From Acidithiobacillus sulfuriphilus (GTDB taxonomy: Bacteria; Pseudomonadota; Gammaproteobacteria; Acidithiobacillales; Acidithiobacillaceae), in the NCBI RefSeq assembly GCF_003721225.1, contig NZ_RIZI01000122.1, positions 1 through 15,148 on the forward strand: a stretch of DNA of 15,148 bases, in the 5' to 3' direction. Numbering within the stretch: the stretch's first letter is position 1; each line of letters begins with the position of its first letter. The position numbers and the translations under genes were made by a program. Shown here in pieces: positions 1 through 7,327 of the stretch. The notes under the pieces were generated by a model. That model searched no databases and was not told the origin of the DNA. It saw nothing but the letters and a program-made list of their open reading frames with translations.

Positions 1-98
1 AGAACTACCTCAAGCAGGTGGAACAGGGCAACATCGAATACCTCTACAACCCTGAACTGGCCATCAACCAGAATATCAACATGAAAACAGGCGCTTAA
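1..98 (+). CDS. C-terminal end of preceding sHdr gene, probably sHdrB1 (partial)
   Basis: An open frame runs from the window edge (first full codon at position 3) to a TAA at 96-98. It encodes about 31 residues ending in NINMKTGA. The stop lies 11 bases before the GTG of shdrA, and the shdrA ribosome binding site starts at the stop codon itself, so the two genes are almost certainly co-transcribed. In known sHdr clusters the order is C1-B1-A-hyp-C2-B2, which makes this the end of shdrB1. That assignment rests on position, because the CCG motifs that define HdrB lie outside the window. Confidence 0.7.
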   Translation, partial: NYLKQVEQGNIEYLYNPELAINQNINMKTGA

Positions 99-109
99 GG
101 AGATAGCAA

Positions 110-1165
110 GTGAGTGCACAAGATACAGTCTTGGTAGTAGGTTCGGGCCCGGCGGGCCTCTCAGCGGCGGCCACGGTTGCTGCCATGGGCAAGAAGGCCG
201 TGCTGGTCGAGAAGGAGGACGTCCTGGGTGGCGCCCCCATTATTTCCGGCTACGCCAAACTCGTTCCCTCCGGGGAGTGGGCCAAGGACGCCATCGGCCG
301 CATGGTGTCGCGGGTGGAAGGCGATGGTAATATCGCCATCCACAAGCAGACCAAGGTCAGCAAACTGGACGGTGAGGCCGGTAGTTTCACCGCCACCTTG
401 AGCGACGGCAAGACCGTGAAGGCCGGCTCCGTGGTCCTGGCCACGGGCTTCACCCACTTCGACTCCATCAACAAGCCCGAATGGGGTTTCGGCACTTACG
501 AAGACGTGCTGACCACCACCCAGATGGAACAGATGGTCAGCAGCGGACAGATTCGTTGCCCCTCCGATGGCCGCGTGCCCGAGCGGGTAGCCATTCTGCT
601 TTGCGTCGGCTCCCGCGACCGGCAGATCGGCCGCGAGTGGTGTTCCAAGATCTGCTGCACGGTATCCACCAATCTCGCCATGGAGATCAAGGAGATCAGT
701 CCGCAGACGGACGTCTTCATCTATTACATGGACATCCGTACCTTTGGCCTCTACGAAGACAAGTTCTACTGGAAGAGCCAGGAAGAGTTCAAGACCAAGT
801 TCGTCAAGGCGCGTATTGCCGAGGTCACCAAGTCTCCCGACGGCCGGCTCCTGGTCAAGGGCGAAGACACCCTGGTCAAGCGCCCCATCGTTATCCCCAT
901 GGACATCGTGGTGCATGCCATCGGCATGGACCCCAGCCTGGAAAACCCCGAGATTGCCAAGATCTTCGGCGTTGGTCTGGAAAAGCACGGCTTCATCGAC
1001 AAGGCCGAGCAGTATACGAATAGCCAGGGTACGACCCGCAAGGGTATTTATGTTTGTGGTGCGGCGACCGGCCCGGATGATATCGATAGCTCCATTGCCC
1101 AGGGTCAGTCGGCCGGGGCGCGGGCGGTGGCCGATCTCCATGGACGGCAAAAAGTTGCCGTCTGA
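110..1165 (+). CDS. shdrA: sHdrA, FAD/Fe-S subunit of the sulfur-oxidising heterodisulfide-reductase-like complex
   Basis: This is the flavin subunit of the cytoplasmic sHdr complex, which oxidises protein-bound sulfane sulfur towards sulfite. The 351-residue protein starts at GTG, with AAGGAGAT (97-104) placed correctly upstream. A Rossmann FAD motif GSGPAG lies at residues 11-16, and the HdrA-type cysteine set is C150, C165, C178, C182 and C183, in the pattern CVGSRD then CSKICC. A second flavin-binding region near residues 316-340 contains CGAATGPDD. Compared with methanogen HdrA it lacks the ferredoxin-like extensions, which is normal for the short sHdrA type. Its 3' end overlaps the next gene by 26 bases. 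The family call is firm; its role in sulfur oxidation follows from the flanking genes. Confidence 0.93.
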   Translation: MSAQDTVLVVGSGPAGLSAAATVAAMGKKAVLVEKEDVLGGAPIISGYAKLVPSGEWAKDAIGRMVSRVEGDGNIAIHKQTKVSKLDGEAGSFTATLSDGKTVKAGSVVLATGFTHFDSINKPEWGFGTYEDVLTTTQMEQMVSSGQIRCPSDGRVPERVAILLCVGSRDRQIGREWCSKICCTVSTNLAMEIKEISPQTDVFIYYMDIRTFGLYEDKFYWKSQEEFKTKFVKARIAEVTKSPDGRLLVKGEDTLVKRPIVIPMDIVVHAIGMDPSLENPEIAKIFGVGLEKHGFIDKAEQYTNSQGTTRKGIYVCGAATGPDDIDSSIAQGQSAGARAVADLHGRQKVAV

Positions 1166-1967
1166 ACAAGCTGACGGGGGCGAGCAGATCGTCCCCGCAG
1201 TGCTGCCCATCAATCTCGACAGGGGCTTGTTGAACCGATCCTTTTATGATCTGGAGCAGGCCTTTGAAGGGCAGACGGGTCTGGATGAACTGGTTTCCAA
1301 CCTCGCCGAGAAGACGGAATGCTTCGGACAAATACTGTTGGGCAGCGATCGGCCCCTCACCGAAGCGGATCTGGGCACATTGATTGAACGGATGTTTACG
1401 GTCAGGAGGAAGATCTGGCCCGTCATTCAGGAGATTGGTCCCGCAGCCCTTGGGGAAGCCATGCGTACCCTGCTCAACGGCCATGGGTCGCTGGTGCAAC
1501 GGATGGTCCGTTTTGAGGAGTCCTTGCCGGCGCAGGGGAAGGCGCAGCGTTGTTTGCGGGATATGGGTGCGGAGATCCTGCATTTCGTCCATCCCGAGCG
1601 CTATCCGCTCATGACCCGCTGGGTCTGGGATCAGCAGACCACGTCGGGCGCCATTCGCGAGTTCATCAAGGGTGGTGATTATCTGACCGATTTCCCTTTT
1701 GGTGAAAGTCCGGAGATGTTTGAGGGTTTGCGCCAATGGATGCGCGAGGGGCTGGCTGAGTTGGGCGTGTATCGAGATTTGGCATATATGATCGATATTA
1801 TTCTCGCCTACCAGTATTCGCAGTATGTTCGGGCCATGGCGGAAGGATTTCTGCGCTCGGATTTCGGTGGGCAGACCGACTTTATGGAGCAAATGCGGAA
1901 GATTTTGGGCGCGGAGGTTCAGCGTCGAATGGGTGGATCGCGGTTCAGGAAAGAACCCGTTCATTGA
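1140..1967 (+). CDS. Conserved sHdr-cluster protein of unknown function (hyp/orf2)
   Basis: This 275-residue soluble protein sits between shdrA and shdrC2, the position of the conserved 'hyp' gene of sHdr clusters. ATG 1140 is chosen because it is the first in-frame start free of long overlap; it overlaps the end of shdrA by 26 bases and has only a weak ribosome binding site, suggesting translational coupling. There is no signal peptide, membrane segment or metal-binding cysteine cluster: the only cysteines are C61 and C138. The protein looks mostly helical and rich in aromatic and charged residues, for example around residues 155-235. It may be an assembly or structural component of the complex, but no biochemical function can be read from the sequence. 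Confidence 0.85.
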   Translation: MDGKKLPSEQADGGEQIVPAVLPINLDRGLLNRSFYDLEQAFEGQTGLDELVSNLAEKTECFGQILLGSDRPLTEADLGTLIERMFTVRRKIWPVIQEIGPAALGEAMRTLLNGHGSLVQRMVRFEESLPAQGKAQRCLRDMGAEILHFVHPERYPLMTRWVWDQQTTSGAIREFIKGGDYLTDFPFGESPEMFEGLRQWMREGLAELGVYRDLAYMIDIILAYQYSQYVRAMAEGFLRSDFGGQTDFMEQMRKILGAEVQRRMGGSRFRKEPVH

Positions 1968-1988
1968 GGACTGGATACAGGAGCGGAT

Positions 1989-2708
1989 ATGGCTATTCAT
2001 GAGAAAACTCTGATCGACCCGGATCGGATATTGCAGCATGATCATTTGGTGATAGATGGTGTTGACGTTTCCGGGTCGTGGAACACCATGATTTCTCCGC
2101 GCACGCTGACGGACTATGATGATGGCTTTGAGAAGGTCATCCAGAGCTATGCGGGCGCCGAGAATGTGCATCGTTGCTGGCAGTGTGGCTCTTGTACCAA
2201 TTCATGCACGATGTATGCACAGAATGTGGATTTCAACCCACGCTACTGGATCTATCTCATTCGCTTGGGGCTGAAGGCGGAGTTGCTGAAAGATAAGGAT
2301 ATTATCTGGCAGTGCGTGTCGTGCAACAAGTGCACCAACATCTGTCCCAAGGACGTGCGTCCGGAAGGGGTGATGAAGGCGACGGCGCACTGGCTGGAGG
2401 AGAATGGCCTTATTGCCAAGACGCGCTCCACGATGTTTGACGAAGAGTTCACCGAGCAGTGCATCGAGTATGGGCGTATTGAGGATACCGAGGTCATGGT
2501 GGGTTTTTTCAAAAAGTCCGGTCAGCCCCTTGTCCAGGCCTGGATCGTTGAATTCGGCAAGCGTCTGACCAAGCATCTCCCCCTTAGCCAGTTGACGAAA
2601 ATGGGCATGAACGTCGTATTCCGGCCCAAGACCAAGTCCTGGGGCAAGACCGGTGAAGTGTTGGCGGAATATGTGAAGGCACAGAAGGAGGCCGCTCATC
2701 ATGGCTAA
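1989..2708 (+). CDS. shdrC2: sHdrC2, ferredoxin-like subunit with two [4Fe-4S] clusters
   Basis: This electron-transfer subunit of the sHdr complex is 239 residues long. It carries two classical cluster motifs of the form C-x2-C-x2-C-x3-C: C63, C66, C69, C73 (CWQCGSCTNSC) and C109, C112, C115, C119 (CVSCNKCTNICP). HdrC proteins pass electrons between HdrA flavin and the HdrB active-site clusters. The N-terminal region of about 60 residues before the first cluster is longer than in minimal HdrC proteins. The start at ATG 1989 has an AGGAG-type site a few bases upstream. The end overlaps the start of shdrB2 by 8 bases, the usual arrangement for a C2-B2 pair. No transmembrane helix is present, consistent with a soluble complex. 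Confidence 0.93.
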   Translation: MAIHEKTLIDPDRILQHDHLVIDGVDVSGSWNTMISPRTLTDYDDGFEKVIQSYAGAENVHRCWQCGSCTNSCTMYAQNVDFNPRYWIYLIRLGLKAELLKDKDIIWQCVSCNKCTNICPKDVRPEGVMKATAHWLEENGLIAKTRSTMFDEEFTEQCIEYGRIEDTEVMVGFFKKSGQPLVQAWIVEFGKRLTKHLPLSQLTKMGMNVVFRPKTKSWGKTGEVLAEYVKAQKEAAHHG

Positions 2709-3612
2709 GGTAGCGTATTACCCGGGCTGCGCCCTGGAAGGTTCCGGCGGTCCCTACGACAAGTCCACCCGCGTTCTGGTCAAGGAACTCGGCCTGGAAA
2801 TGGAGAATCTGGAGGATTACAATTGCTGCGGCGCCATGGAGGTGAAGAATATTCACCCGATGCTGCAGACCTATATGTCCGCACGCAATCTGGCCATTGC
2901 CAGCAAGCTGCAGGGTTGCGACACCGTCATGGCGCCGTGCAACGGCTGCTATCGCAATCTGAAGCAGACCGAATACGAATGCGCGACTTCCGAGGAAACG
3001 ATGAAGACCGTGCAGGACTTGGCTGCCAAGTCCGGTGACCCCGTCTATGAAGGGGATGTGCGCACCTTGCACGCCCTCGAATGGTTCATGGAGGAGTTGG
3101 GCACCGACGGGATCAAGAACCGTGTCAAGAAGAGCCTGAACGGGCTGAAAATTGCCAACTATTACGGCTGCATGTATACCCGGCCGCGGCAGATTTTCCC
3201 CGAGAAGGATCAGGGCCCGGGCTCCGAATCCTCCTATGCGCCGCATTTCATGGATGACCTGTTATTGGCTGCCGGTGCGGTCAATGTCGATTTTCCATTG
3301 AAAACGGCCTGTTGTGGCGGTGCGCATACCCTTTCCGACTCCGACACCTCGACGCAATTGGTGCTGAACATCCTCCAGGCCGCCGAGGATGCCGGTGCGG
3401 AGGTCATCGCCACGGAATGTCCCACCTGCCATTCCGGTTTGGAAATGCACCAGATTCGGGCGGAAACGGAATTTGGCATCAAGACCAATGTGAAGGTGAT
3501 TTATTTCACCCAACTCCTGGGTCTGGCCATGGGCCTTTCGGCCAGGAAGGTCGGCATTCCCGATAACGTCAGCGACTCGATGGATCTTTTGGCAGCTAAA
3601 GGGATTCTTTAG
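2701..3612 (+). CDS. shdrB2: sHdrB2, CCG-domain catalytic subunit
   Basis: This 303-residue protein has two complete CCG domains, each of which binds a non-cubane Fe-S cluster in HdrB proteins. Domain 1 uses C10, C42-C43-G and C80-x2-C83. Domain 2 uses C157, C204-C205-G and C240-x2-C243. All ligands are present in both, so both sites should be functional; in related clusters one of the two HdrB paralogues can be degenerate. AAGGAGG (2686-2692) precedes the ATG, which lies inside the end of shdrC2. In methanogens HdrB splits a CoM-CoB disulfide. Here the likely substrate is sulfur carried on a protein such as LbpA, DsrE or TusA; that is inference from context. An intrinsic terminator follows directly. 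Confidence 0.93.
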   Translation: MAKVAYYPGCALEGSGGPYDKSTRVLVKELGLEMENLEDYNCCGAMEVKNIHPMLQTYMSARNLAIASKLQGCDTVMAPCNGCYRNLKQTEYECATSEETMKTVQDLAAKSGDPVYEGDVRTLHALEWFMEELGTDGIKNRVKKSLNGLKIANYYGCMYTRPRQIFPEKDQGPGSESSYAPHFMDDLLLAAGAVNVDFPLKTACCGGAHTLSDSDTSTQLVLNILQAAEDAGAEVIATECPTCHSGLEMHQIRAETEFGIKTNVKVIYFTQLLGLAMGLSARKVGIPDNVSDSMDLLAAKGIL

Positions 3613-3616
3613 AGGT

Positions 3617-3643
3617 AAAAAGCGCCCGTAACGGGCGCTTTTT
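3617..3643 (+). terminator. Strong intrinsic terminator after shdrB2
   Basis: A perfect 12-bp stem (3617-3628 pairing with 3632-3643) closes a TAA loop. The stem core is GCGCCCG/CGGGCGC, flanked by A on the left and a run of five T on the right, so it fits a Rho-independent terminator on either strand. It lies 5 bases after the shdrB2 stop and 32 bases before the lbpA start. Confidence 0.9.
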
Positions 3644-3674
3644 ATTGCCTGCCGCTGACGACAGGAGTAATCCT

Positions 3675-4121
3675 ATGGAATTTCACGGTTGCGAGTTTCG
3701 CGCCGAGTTGTACTACGACCGGGAATGCCAGATCTGGGCACGAAAAGAGGATGATGGCACGCTCACCGTTGGCATGACCGATATATCCCAATCCATTGCC
3801 GGGAAAATTCTGCATGTACGGGTGCGTCGGCCGGGTACCCGGCGACCCAAAGGCAAGCCGGTGGCCACCATCGAGAGCGGCAAGTGGGCGGGCCCGGTAC
3901 CCAATATTTTCGACTGCGTCATTGTGCTTGCCAACGAAGATGTCCTGGAAGATCCCAATTTATTGAACATCGAGCCCTATGAAGCCTGGATTGCGCGCGT
4001 TCAGCCAGTGGCGCCGGTGGATATCGCCATCAAGGAGATGGTGACGGGAGATGCGGCCTTTGCCTTGTACGGGGAACGCTGCGTGCGGGATGATATTCAC
4101 TGTGAGCGGGGAATGCGATGA
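3675..4121 (+). CDS. lbpA: LbpA-type lipoate-binding protein, divergent copy (GcvH-like)
   Basis: This 148-residue GcvH-fold protein is a candidate carrier of lipoate for sulfur transfer with the sHdr complex. The predicted lipoylation lysine is K70 in IESGKW, the LbpA-type sequence rather than the VESVK of glycine-cleavage H proteins. The start is ATG 3675, with AGGAGT just upstream; an in-frame ATG at 3645 is rejected because it directly abuts the terminator. Relative to the second copy (4577-5014), the stretch after the lysine is altered: PNIFDC replaces the usual SPVSG, and a basic loop RRPGTRRPKG sits at about residues 51-60. It overlaps the downstream dsrE-like gene by the ATGA motif. 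Whether it is lipoylated cannot be told from sequence alone. Confidence 0.88.
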   Translation: MEFHGCEFRAELYYDRECQIWARKEDDGTLTVGMTDISQSIAGKILHVRVRRPGTRRPKGKPVATIESGKWAGPVPNIFDCVIVLANEDVLEDPNLLNIEPYEAWIARVQPVAPVDIAIKEMVTGDAAFALYGERCVRDDIHCERGMR

Positions 4122-4513
4122 GCAGTAACTATCTCGAAGATCAGGAAGAAAAAACCGTGGTTATCGTCATGACCAGCGGTCCGAGTACGCCGCATCGCTG
4201 CGCCACGCCTTTTTACCTGGGGGCGCTGTTGTCATCCATGGACGCGGAGGTTAAGATTTTCTGCACCATGGAGGCCGTCAAGTTGATGGAGCAGGGTACG
4301 CCGGAAAACCTGTCGGCCATGGCCGGTGGCAAACGGATCATCGATTTTATTCGTGATGCGAAAAATGCCGGCGTTGAATTGCATGTCTGCAGACCCGCTC
4401 TGCCAGGGTACGAACTCGTGCCCCAGCAGTTGATACCCGAGGTGGATACGGTGGCCTCGGCGGGAGATCTTGCAGATCTGATTTTGTCGGCGGATCGGCT
4501 TCTCTTCTTTTGA
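4118..4513 (+). CDS. DsrE-like sulfur-transfer protein
   Basis: This 131-residue cytoplasmic protein belongs to the DsrE/DsrF-like superfamily, small alpha/beta proteins that carry persulfide sulfur on a cysteine. Its TVVIVMTSGPSTPHRC opening matches the family's first strand and loop. Cysteines are C28, C49 and C91. C91, in HVCRPALPG, lies where the family normally has its active cysteine, so it is the best candidate for the persulfide site. Translation is coupled to the upstream lbpA by an ATGA overlap. Known sHdr clusters also carry an upstream rhd-tusA-dsrE set, so this would be an additional DsrE-like protein dedicated to the lipoate-carrier branch. The exact DsrE subgroup cannot be settled here. 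Confidence 0.85.
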   Translation: MSSNYLEDQEEKTVVIVMTSGPSTPHRCATPFYLGALLSSMDAEVKIFCTMEAVKLMEQGTPENLSAMAGGKRIIDFIRDAKNAGVELHVCRPALPGYELVPQQLIPEVDTVASAGDLADLILSADRLLFF

Positions 4514-4540
4514 GAAACGATGCGCCGGGAGGGCAACATA

Positions 4541-4567
4541 ATGGCTCATTTCATTCGCAAACCCTAG
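4541..4567 (+). other. Possible short leader peptide upstream of second lbpA
   Basis: ATG 4541 opens a peptide of eight residues (MAHFIRKP) ending at TAG 4565-4567. A GGGAGGG sequence lies 7 bases upstream, at 4527-4533. An in-frame ATG at 4520 would lengthen it to 15 residues. Its stop overlaps the TAGGAGGG ribosome binding site of lbpA at 4577, so a ribosome translating it would sit on that site. No amino-acid run suggests classical attenuation. The feature may be chance. Confidence 0.25.
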
Positions 4568-4576
4568 GAGGGAAAC

Positions 4577-5014
4577 ATGGGAACAGTACGTGGTTGTGAA
4601 ATCCCCGAAGACCTGATGTACAACGTGGAAAACAATGTGTGGCTGCGCAAGGAAGACGATGGCAGCGTCACCATCGGTATGACGTCCTATGCCTGCGCCC
4701 TCGCCGGCCAGATCGTCTCTTATACCCCCAAGGGCGCCGGCAAGGACATCAAGAAGGACAAGTCGGCCGCGACGGTGGAGTCCGGCAAATGGGTGGGACC
4801 GCTCAAGAGCCCGGTCAGCGGCACGGTGCTGTCCAGTAATGACGAAGTGGCCAAGAACCCCGGCCTGATCAACAAGGATCCCTACGGCAGCGGCTGGATT
4901 GCCAAGCTCACCCCGGCGGATTTCGCGGCGGACGCGGCGGATCTGAAGACGGGCGCAGACGCCCTCGCCGCCTTTGAAGAGAAGATGGCCGCTGACGGTT
5001 TCGGCGGCTGCTAA
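4577..5014 (+). CDS. lbpA2: LbpA2-type lipoate-binding protein (GcvH-like)
   Basis: This 145-residue protein is a typical sHdr-linked lipoate-binding protein. The lipoylation lysine is K71 in VESGKWVGP, followed by the conserved SPVSG turn of H-protein folds and the downstream block NPGLINKDPYGSGWIAK. Cysteines are C7, C40 and a C-terminal C145. The TAGGAGGG ribosome binding site (4565-4572) is the strongest in the lipoate region, fitting a carrier needed in stoichiometric amounts. In studied sHdr organisms LbpA2 is lipoylated by a dedicated ligase rather than the housekeeping pathway and is required for sulfur oxidation; the matching ligase and radical SAM genes follow here. The name LbpA2 rather than LbpA1 is by similarity to the canonical form and is less certain than the family. 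Confidence 0.92.
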   Translation: MGTVRGCEIPEDLMYNVENNVWLRKEDDGSVTIGMTSYACALAGQIVSYTPKGAGKDIKKDKSAATVESGKWVGPLKSPVSGTVLSSNDEVAKNPGLINKDPYGSGWIAKLTPADFAADAADLKTGADALAAFEEKMAADGFGGC

Positions 5015-5032
5015 GCTGCTTGGTGATGTGAC

Positions 5033-5055
5033 GACGGCCGCATTTCGCGGCCGTC
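5033..5055 (+). terminator. Putative intrinsic terminator after lbpA2
   Basis: A perfect 9-bp GC-rich stem (5033-5041 with 5047-5055, arm GACGGCCGC) closes a 5-base loop and is followed by TTATT. The T-run is short, so termination may be partial. It separates the carrier genes from the lipoate-assembly genes. Confidence 0.6.
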
Positions 5056-5083
5056 TTATTCCCTCAGAGTAAGGATGGTCGTT

Positions 5084-6205
5084 ATGAACCCATGGCTCGA
5101 AGCGGTCTCCCGCGTGGAAGCGTTGGAAGATTTGGTCCTGAACACAGCGCTGGTCGGCGAAATGCAGAAGCGCTGGTCGGGCCTGGCCGGCAGCCAGGTG
5201 GGTCGCATCAATTTCTACACGCCTTCCTTCAAGCACCATGAGACTTCGGAGGTCTCTGCCTGTGGGAAAAACGCCTTTCCGGCGATTTCCATCACCGGGG
5301 GTGATTGCAAGCTGCAATGCGATCATTGCAAGGCCAAGATTCTGGAGCCGATGATCCCGGCCCGGACGCCCGAGGAGCTCGACCGCCTGGCCGACCGAAT
5401 CGTCGCCGACGGTGGGCGGGGAATGCTCCTCTCCGGCGGCTCGGATCATCAGAATGTCGTGCATTACGAGCCATACTTTCCCACCGTGCGCAAAATCAAG
5501 GACCGCTATCCGGATTTGCAAATCGCCATGCATACGGGTATCGCCACACCGGAGTTCGCCCGGGGGATGGAGGATGCCGGGGTGGATGTGGCCATGATGG
5601 ATGTCATCGGCGCCCAGGACACCATCAATCAGGTCTATCATTTGCGGCGAAGCGTGGATGATTTCGAAAGCGCCCTGGAGGCGCTGGTCGCCACACGGAT
5701 GAAAGTGGTGCCGCATATCGTCATCGGCCTGCATTACGGGCAGTTGCTGGGGGAGTGGAACGCCCTGGAGATCGTGCAGCGGCATCTGCCCAGCGCCCTG
5801 GTGCTGGTGGTCATCATGCCCCAATACGCCCCTTCCAGCCGGCCCTTTGCGACCCCGGCCACGGATGAGATCGGCAAGTTTTTCATCGATGCCCGCGCGG
5901 CGCTCCCGGAGACTCCAGTGCTCCTGGGCTGCGCCCGGCCGTCGGGGGTGCATCGTTCCATCACGGACACCTACGCCGTCATGGCGGGCCTCAATGGGGT
6001 GGCCTTCCCTTCCGACGGGATGCTGGCCCTGGCCAAGCATCTGGATCGCGATGTCCTGGTGACACCGTCCTGCTGCTCCATGATCGTGGGGGAGGAAGTG
6101 CTCGCGCTGGGGGATGAGAGTACCAGCATCACCCTGGACTTCATTCCCGAGGCCCCCAAGCGGCGGACGCAGTTGCGGGACATCCCCATCGTGGTTACGG
6201 CATAA
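5084..6205 (+). CDS. lipS1: Radical SAM lipoyl-synthase subunit (LipS1/LipS2 type)
   Basis: This 373-residue radical SAM protein has the SAM/[4Fe-4S] motif C-x3-C-x2-C at C75, C79 and C82 (CKLQCDHC). The start is ATG 5084, because AAGGA (5071-5075) is correctly spaced for it; an in-frame ATG at 5075 would put that site inside the gene. Further cysteines, C60, C283 and the pair C330-C331 (TPSCCSMI), could ligate the auxiliary cluster that supplies sulfur in lipoyl synthesis. In sHdr gene sets two BioB-like radical SAM proteins, LipS1 and LipS2, act together to insert sulfur at C6 and C8 of protein-bound octanoate. The pair assignment is strong from context. Which of the two is LipS1 is taken from gene order and could be reversed. 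Confidence 0.8.
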   Translation: MNPWLEAVSRVEALEDLVLNTALVGEMQKRWSGLAGSQVGRINFYTPSFKHHETSEVSACGKNAFPAISITGGDCKLQCDHCKAKILEPMIPARTPEELDRLADRIVADGGRGMLLSGGSDHQNVVHYEPYFPTVRKIKDRYPDLQIAMHTGIATPEFARGMEDAGVDVAMMDVIGAQDTINQVYHLRRSVDDFESALEALVATRMKVVPHIVIGLHYGQLLGEWNALEIVQRHLPSALVLVVIMPQYAPSSRPFATPATDEIGKFFIDARAALPETPVLLGCARPSGVHRSITDTYAVMAGLNGVAFPSDGMLALAKHLDRDVLVTPSCCSMIVGEEVLALGDESTSITLDFIPEAPKRRTQLRDIPIVVTA

Positions 6206-6262
6206 GCGGCCCTTGGCTTGGGCGCGGGGTGAGTAGGATGTTGATGGCGGGGGCTTGCTGAG

Positions 6263-7327
6263 GTGTCCGCTGCGGATTGGGTGGTGGTGGATACGGGCCT
6301 GCGCCCGGCCCATGAGCACATGGCCCTGGATATGGCCTTTATGGCCGCCTGCGCCGCCGGGGAGATCGCCAATTGTTTTCGCTTTCTGCGTTTCGAGCCG
6401 TCGGCCCTGGTGGGCTTTCATCAGTCTCCCGAGCAGGAGTTGAATCTCGCTTATTGCACGGAGCATGGTATTGCCGTGCAACGGCGACTTACCGGTGGCG
6501 GCGCGATCATTTTCGATCCGCAGCAACTGGGCTGGGAGCTGGTTTGCCGGCGCTCGGCGCTGCCGGGCGGGGATATGAGCAGCATGGCGCGGATCATCTG
6601 CGAGGCGGCGGCGCGGGGCCTGGGCCATCTGGGTATTGATGCGCAATTTCGGCCGCGCAACGATATCGAGGTGGAAGGCCGGAAGATCTCCGGTACCGGT
6701 GGCATCATGGATGGGGAGGTGGTGCTCTTTCAGGGGACGGTGCTCTTGGACCTGGATATCGCCACCATGCTGCGCGTCTTGCGCGTGCCCGCGGAAAAGC
6801 TGGATGCCCATGCCATCGCCTCGGTGGGCGAACGGGTGACGAGCCTGCGCCATCTGCTGGGGGAAGCGCCGGGCCTGGCGGCCGTGGAGGACGCCTTGCT
6901 GCAGGGATTTACAGAGCATTTGGGGATGCGCTTCGTCCCGGCGCCCTTGCCCCAGGCCGTTGCGGAGCGTCTACCCGCCGCGTTGGCCGAGGTGACGGCG
7001 CCGGAATGGCTGGGGATGCAGGGCCGGGGCCGGGAATGGATGCCGCAGAAGTCGGCGGTCCTGCGGGTCCCCGGCGGTACGCTGCGGGCGGAAATCCTCC
7101 TGGATCAATTCGGCAACCGTTTGCGCCAGGTGCATTTCAGCGGCGACTATTTTGTCCAGCCCCGGCGGGCGGTGGTGGATCTGGAAGCGGCCCTGCGCAA
7201 TATCCACCTGGATGATCTGCGCAACGTGGTGCAGGCCTTTTTTGTCGAGCGGGAATGGGATGGCTTCGGGCTGCTCCCGGAGAATTTTGCGGATGTCGTC
7301 CAGCGTGCCGCAGAGGCGCAGTCATGA
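6263..7327 (+). CDS. slpl(AB): sLpl(AB), lipoate/octanoate-protein ligase with fused accessory domain
   Basis: This 354-residue ligase would activate lipoate or octanoate with ATP and attach it to LbpA. The N-terminal catalytic domain shows RRLTGGG at residues 74-80 and the RNDIEVEGRKISGTGG block from residue 132, with the catalytic-type lysine K141. From about residue 270 to the end there is an LplB-like accessory domain (GDYF near 293), so catalytic and accessory parts are fused. The start is GTG 6263, with only a weak purine-rich site upstream. A tiny reading frame (ATG 6238 to TGA 6259-6261) ends one base before this GTG and could feed ribosomes to it. The 3' end overlaps lipT by ATGA. 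Substrate specificity for LbpA is inferred from clustering. Confidence 0.88.
   Translation: MSAADWVVVDTGLRPAHEHMALDMAFMAACAAGEIANCFRFLRFEPSALVGFHQSPEQELNLAYCTEHGIAVQRRLTGGGAIIFDPQQLGWELVCRRSALPGGDMSSMARIICEAAARGLGHLGIDAQFRPRNDIEVEGRKISGTGGIMDGEVVLFQGTVLLDLDIATMLRVLRVPAEKLDAHAIASVGERVTSLRHLLGEAPGLAAVEDALLQGFTEHLGMRFVPAPLPQAVAERLPAALAEVTAPEWLGMQGRGREWMPQKSAVLRVPGGTLRAEILLDQFGNRLRQVHFSGDYFVQPRRAVVDLEAALRNIHLDDLRNVVQAFFVEREWDGFGLLPENFADVVQRAAEAQS

Noticed and set aside
993..2171. 392-codon open frame on the minus strand
   Set aside because: It is antisense to the conserved sHdr genes, crosses three gene boundaries and has no recognisable motif.
4232..6919. 895-codon open frame on the minus strand
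   Set aside because: It lies antisense to five genes with clear family motifs (dsrE-like, lbpA2, both lipoate enzymes). Its sequence is low-complexity, rich in His, Arg, Gly and Pro, as expected of the complement of high-GC coding DNA.
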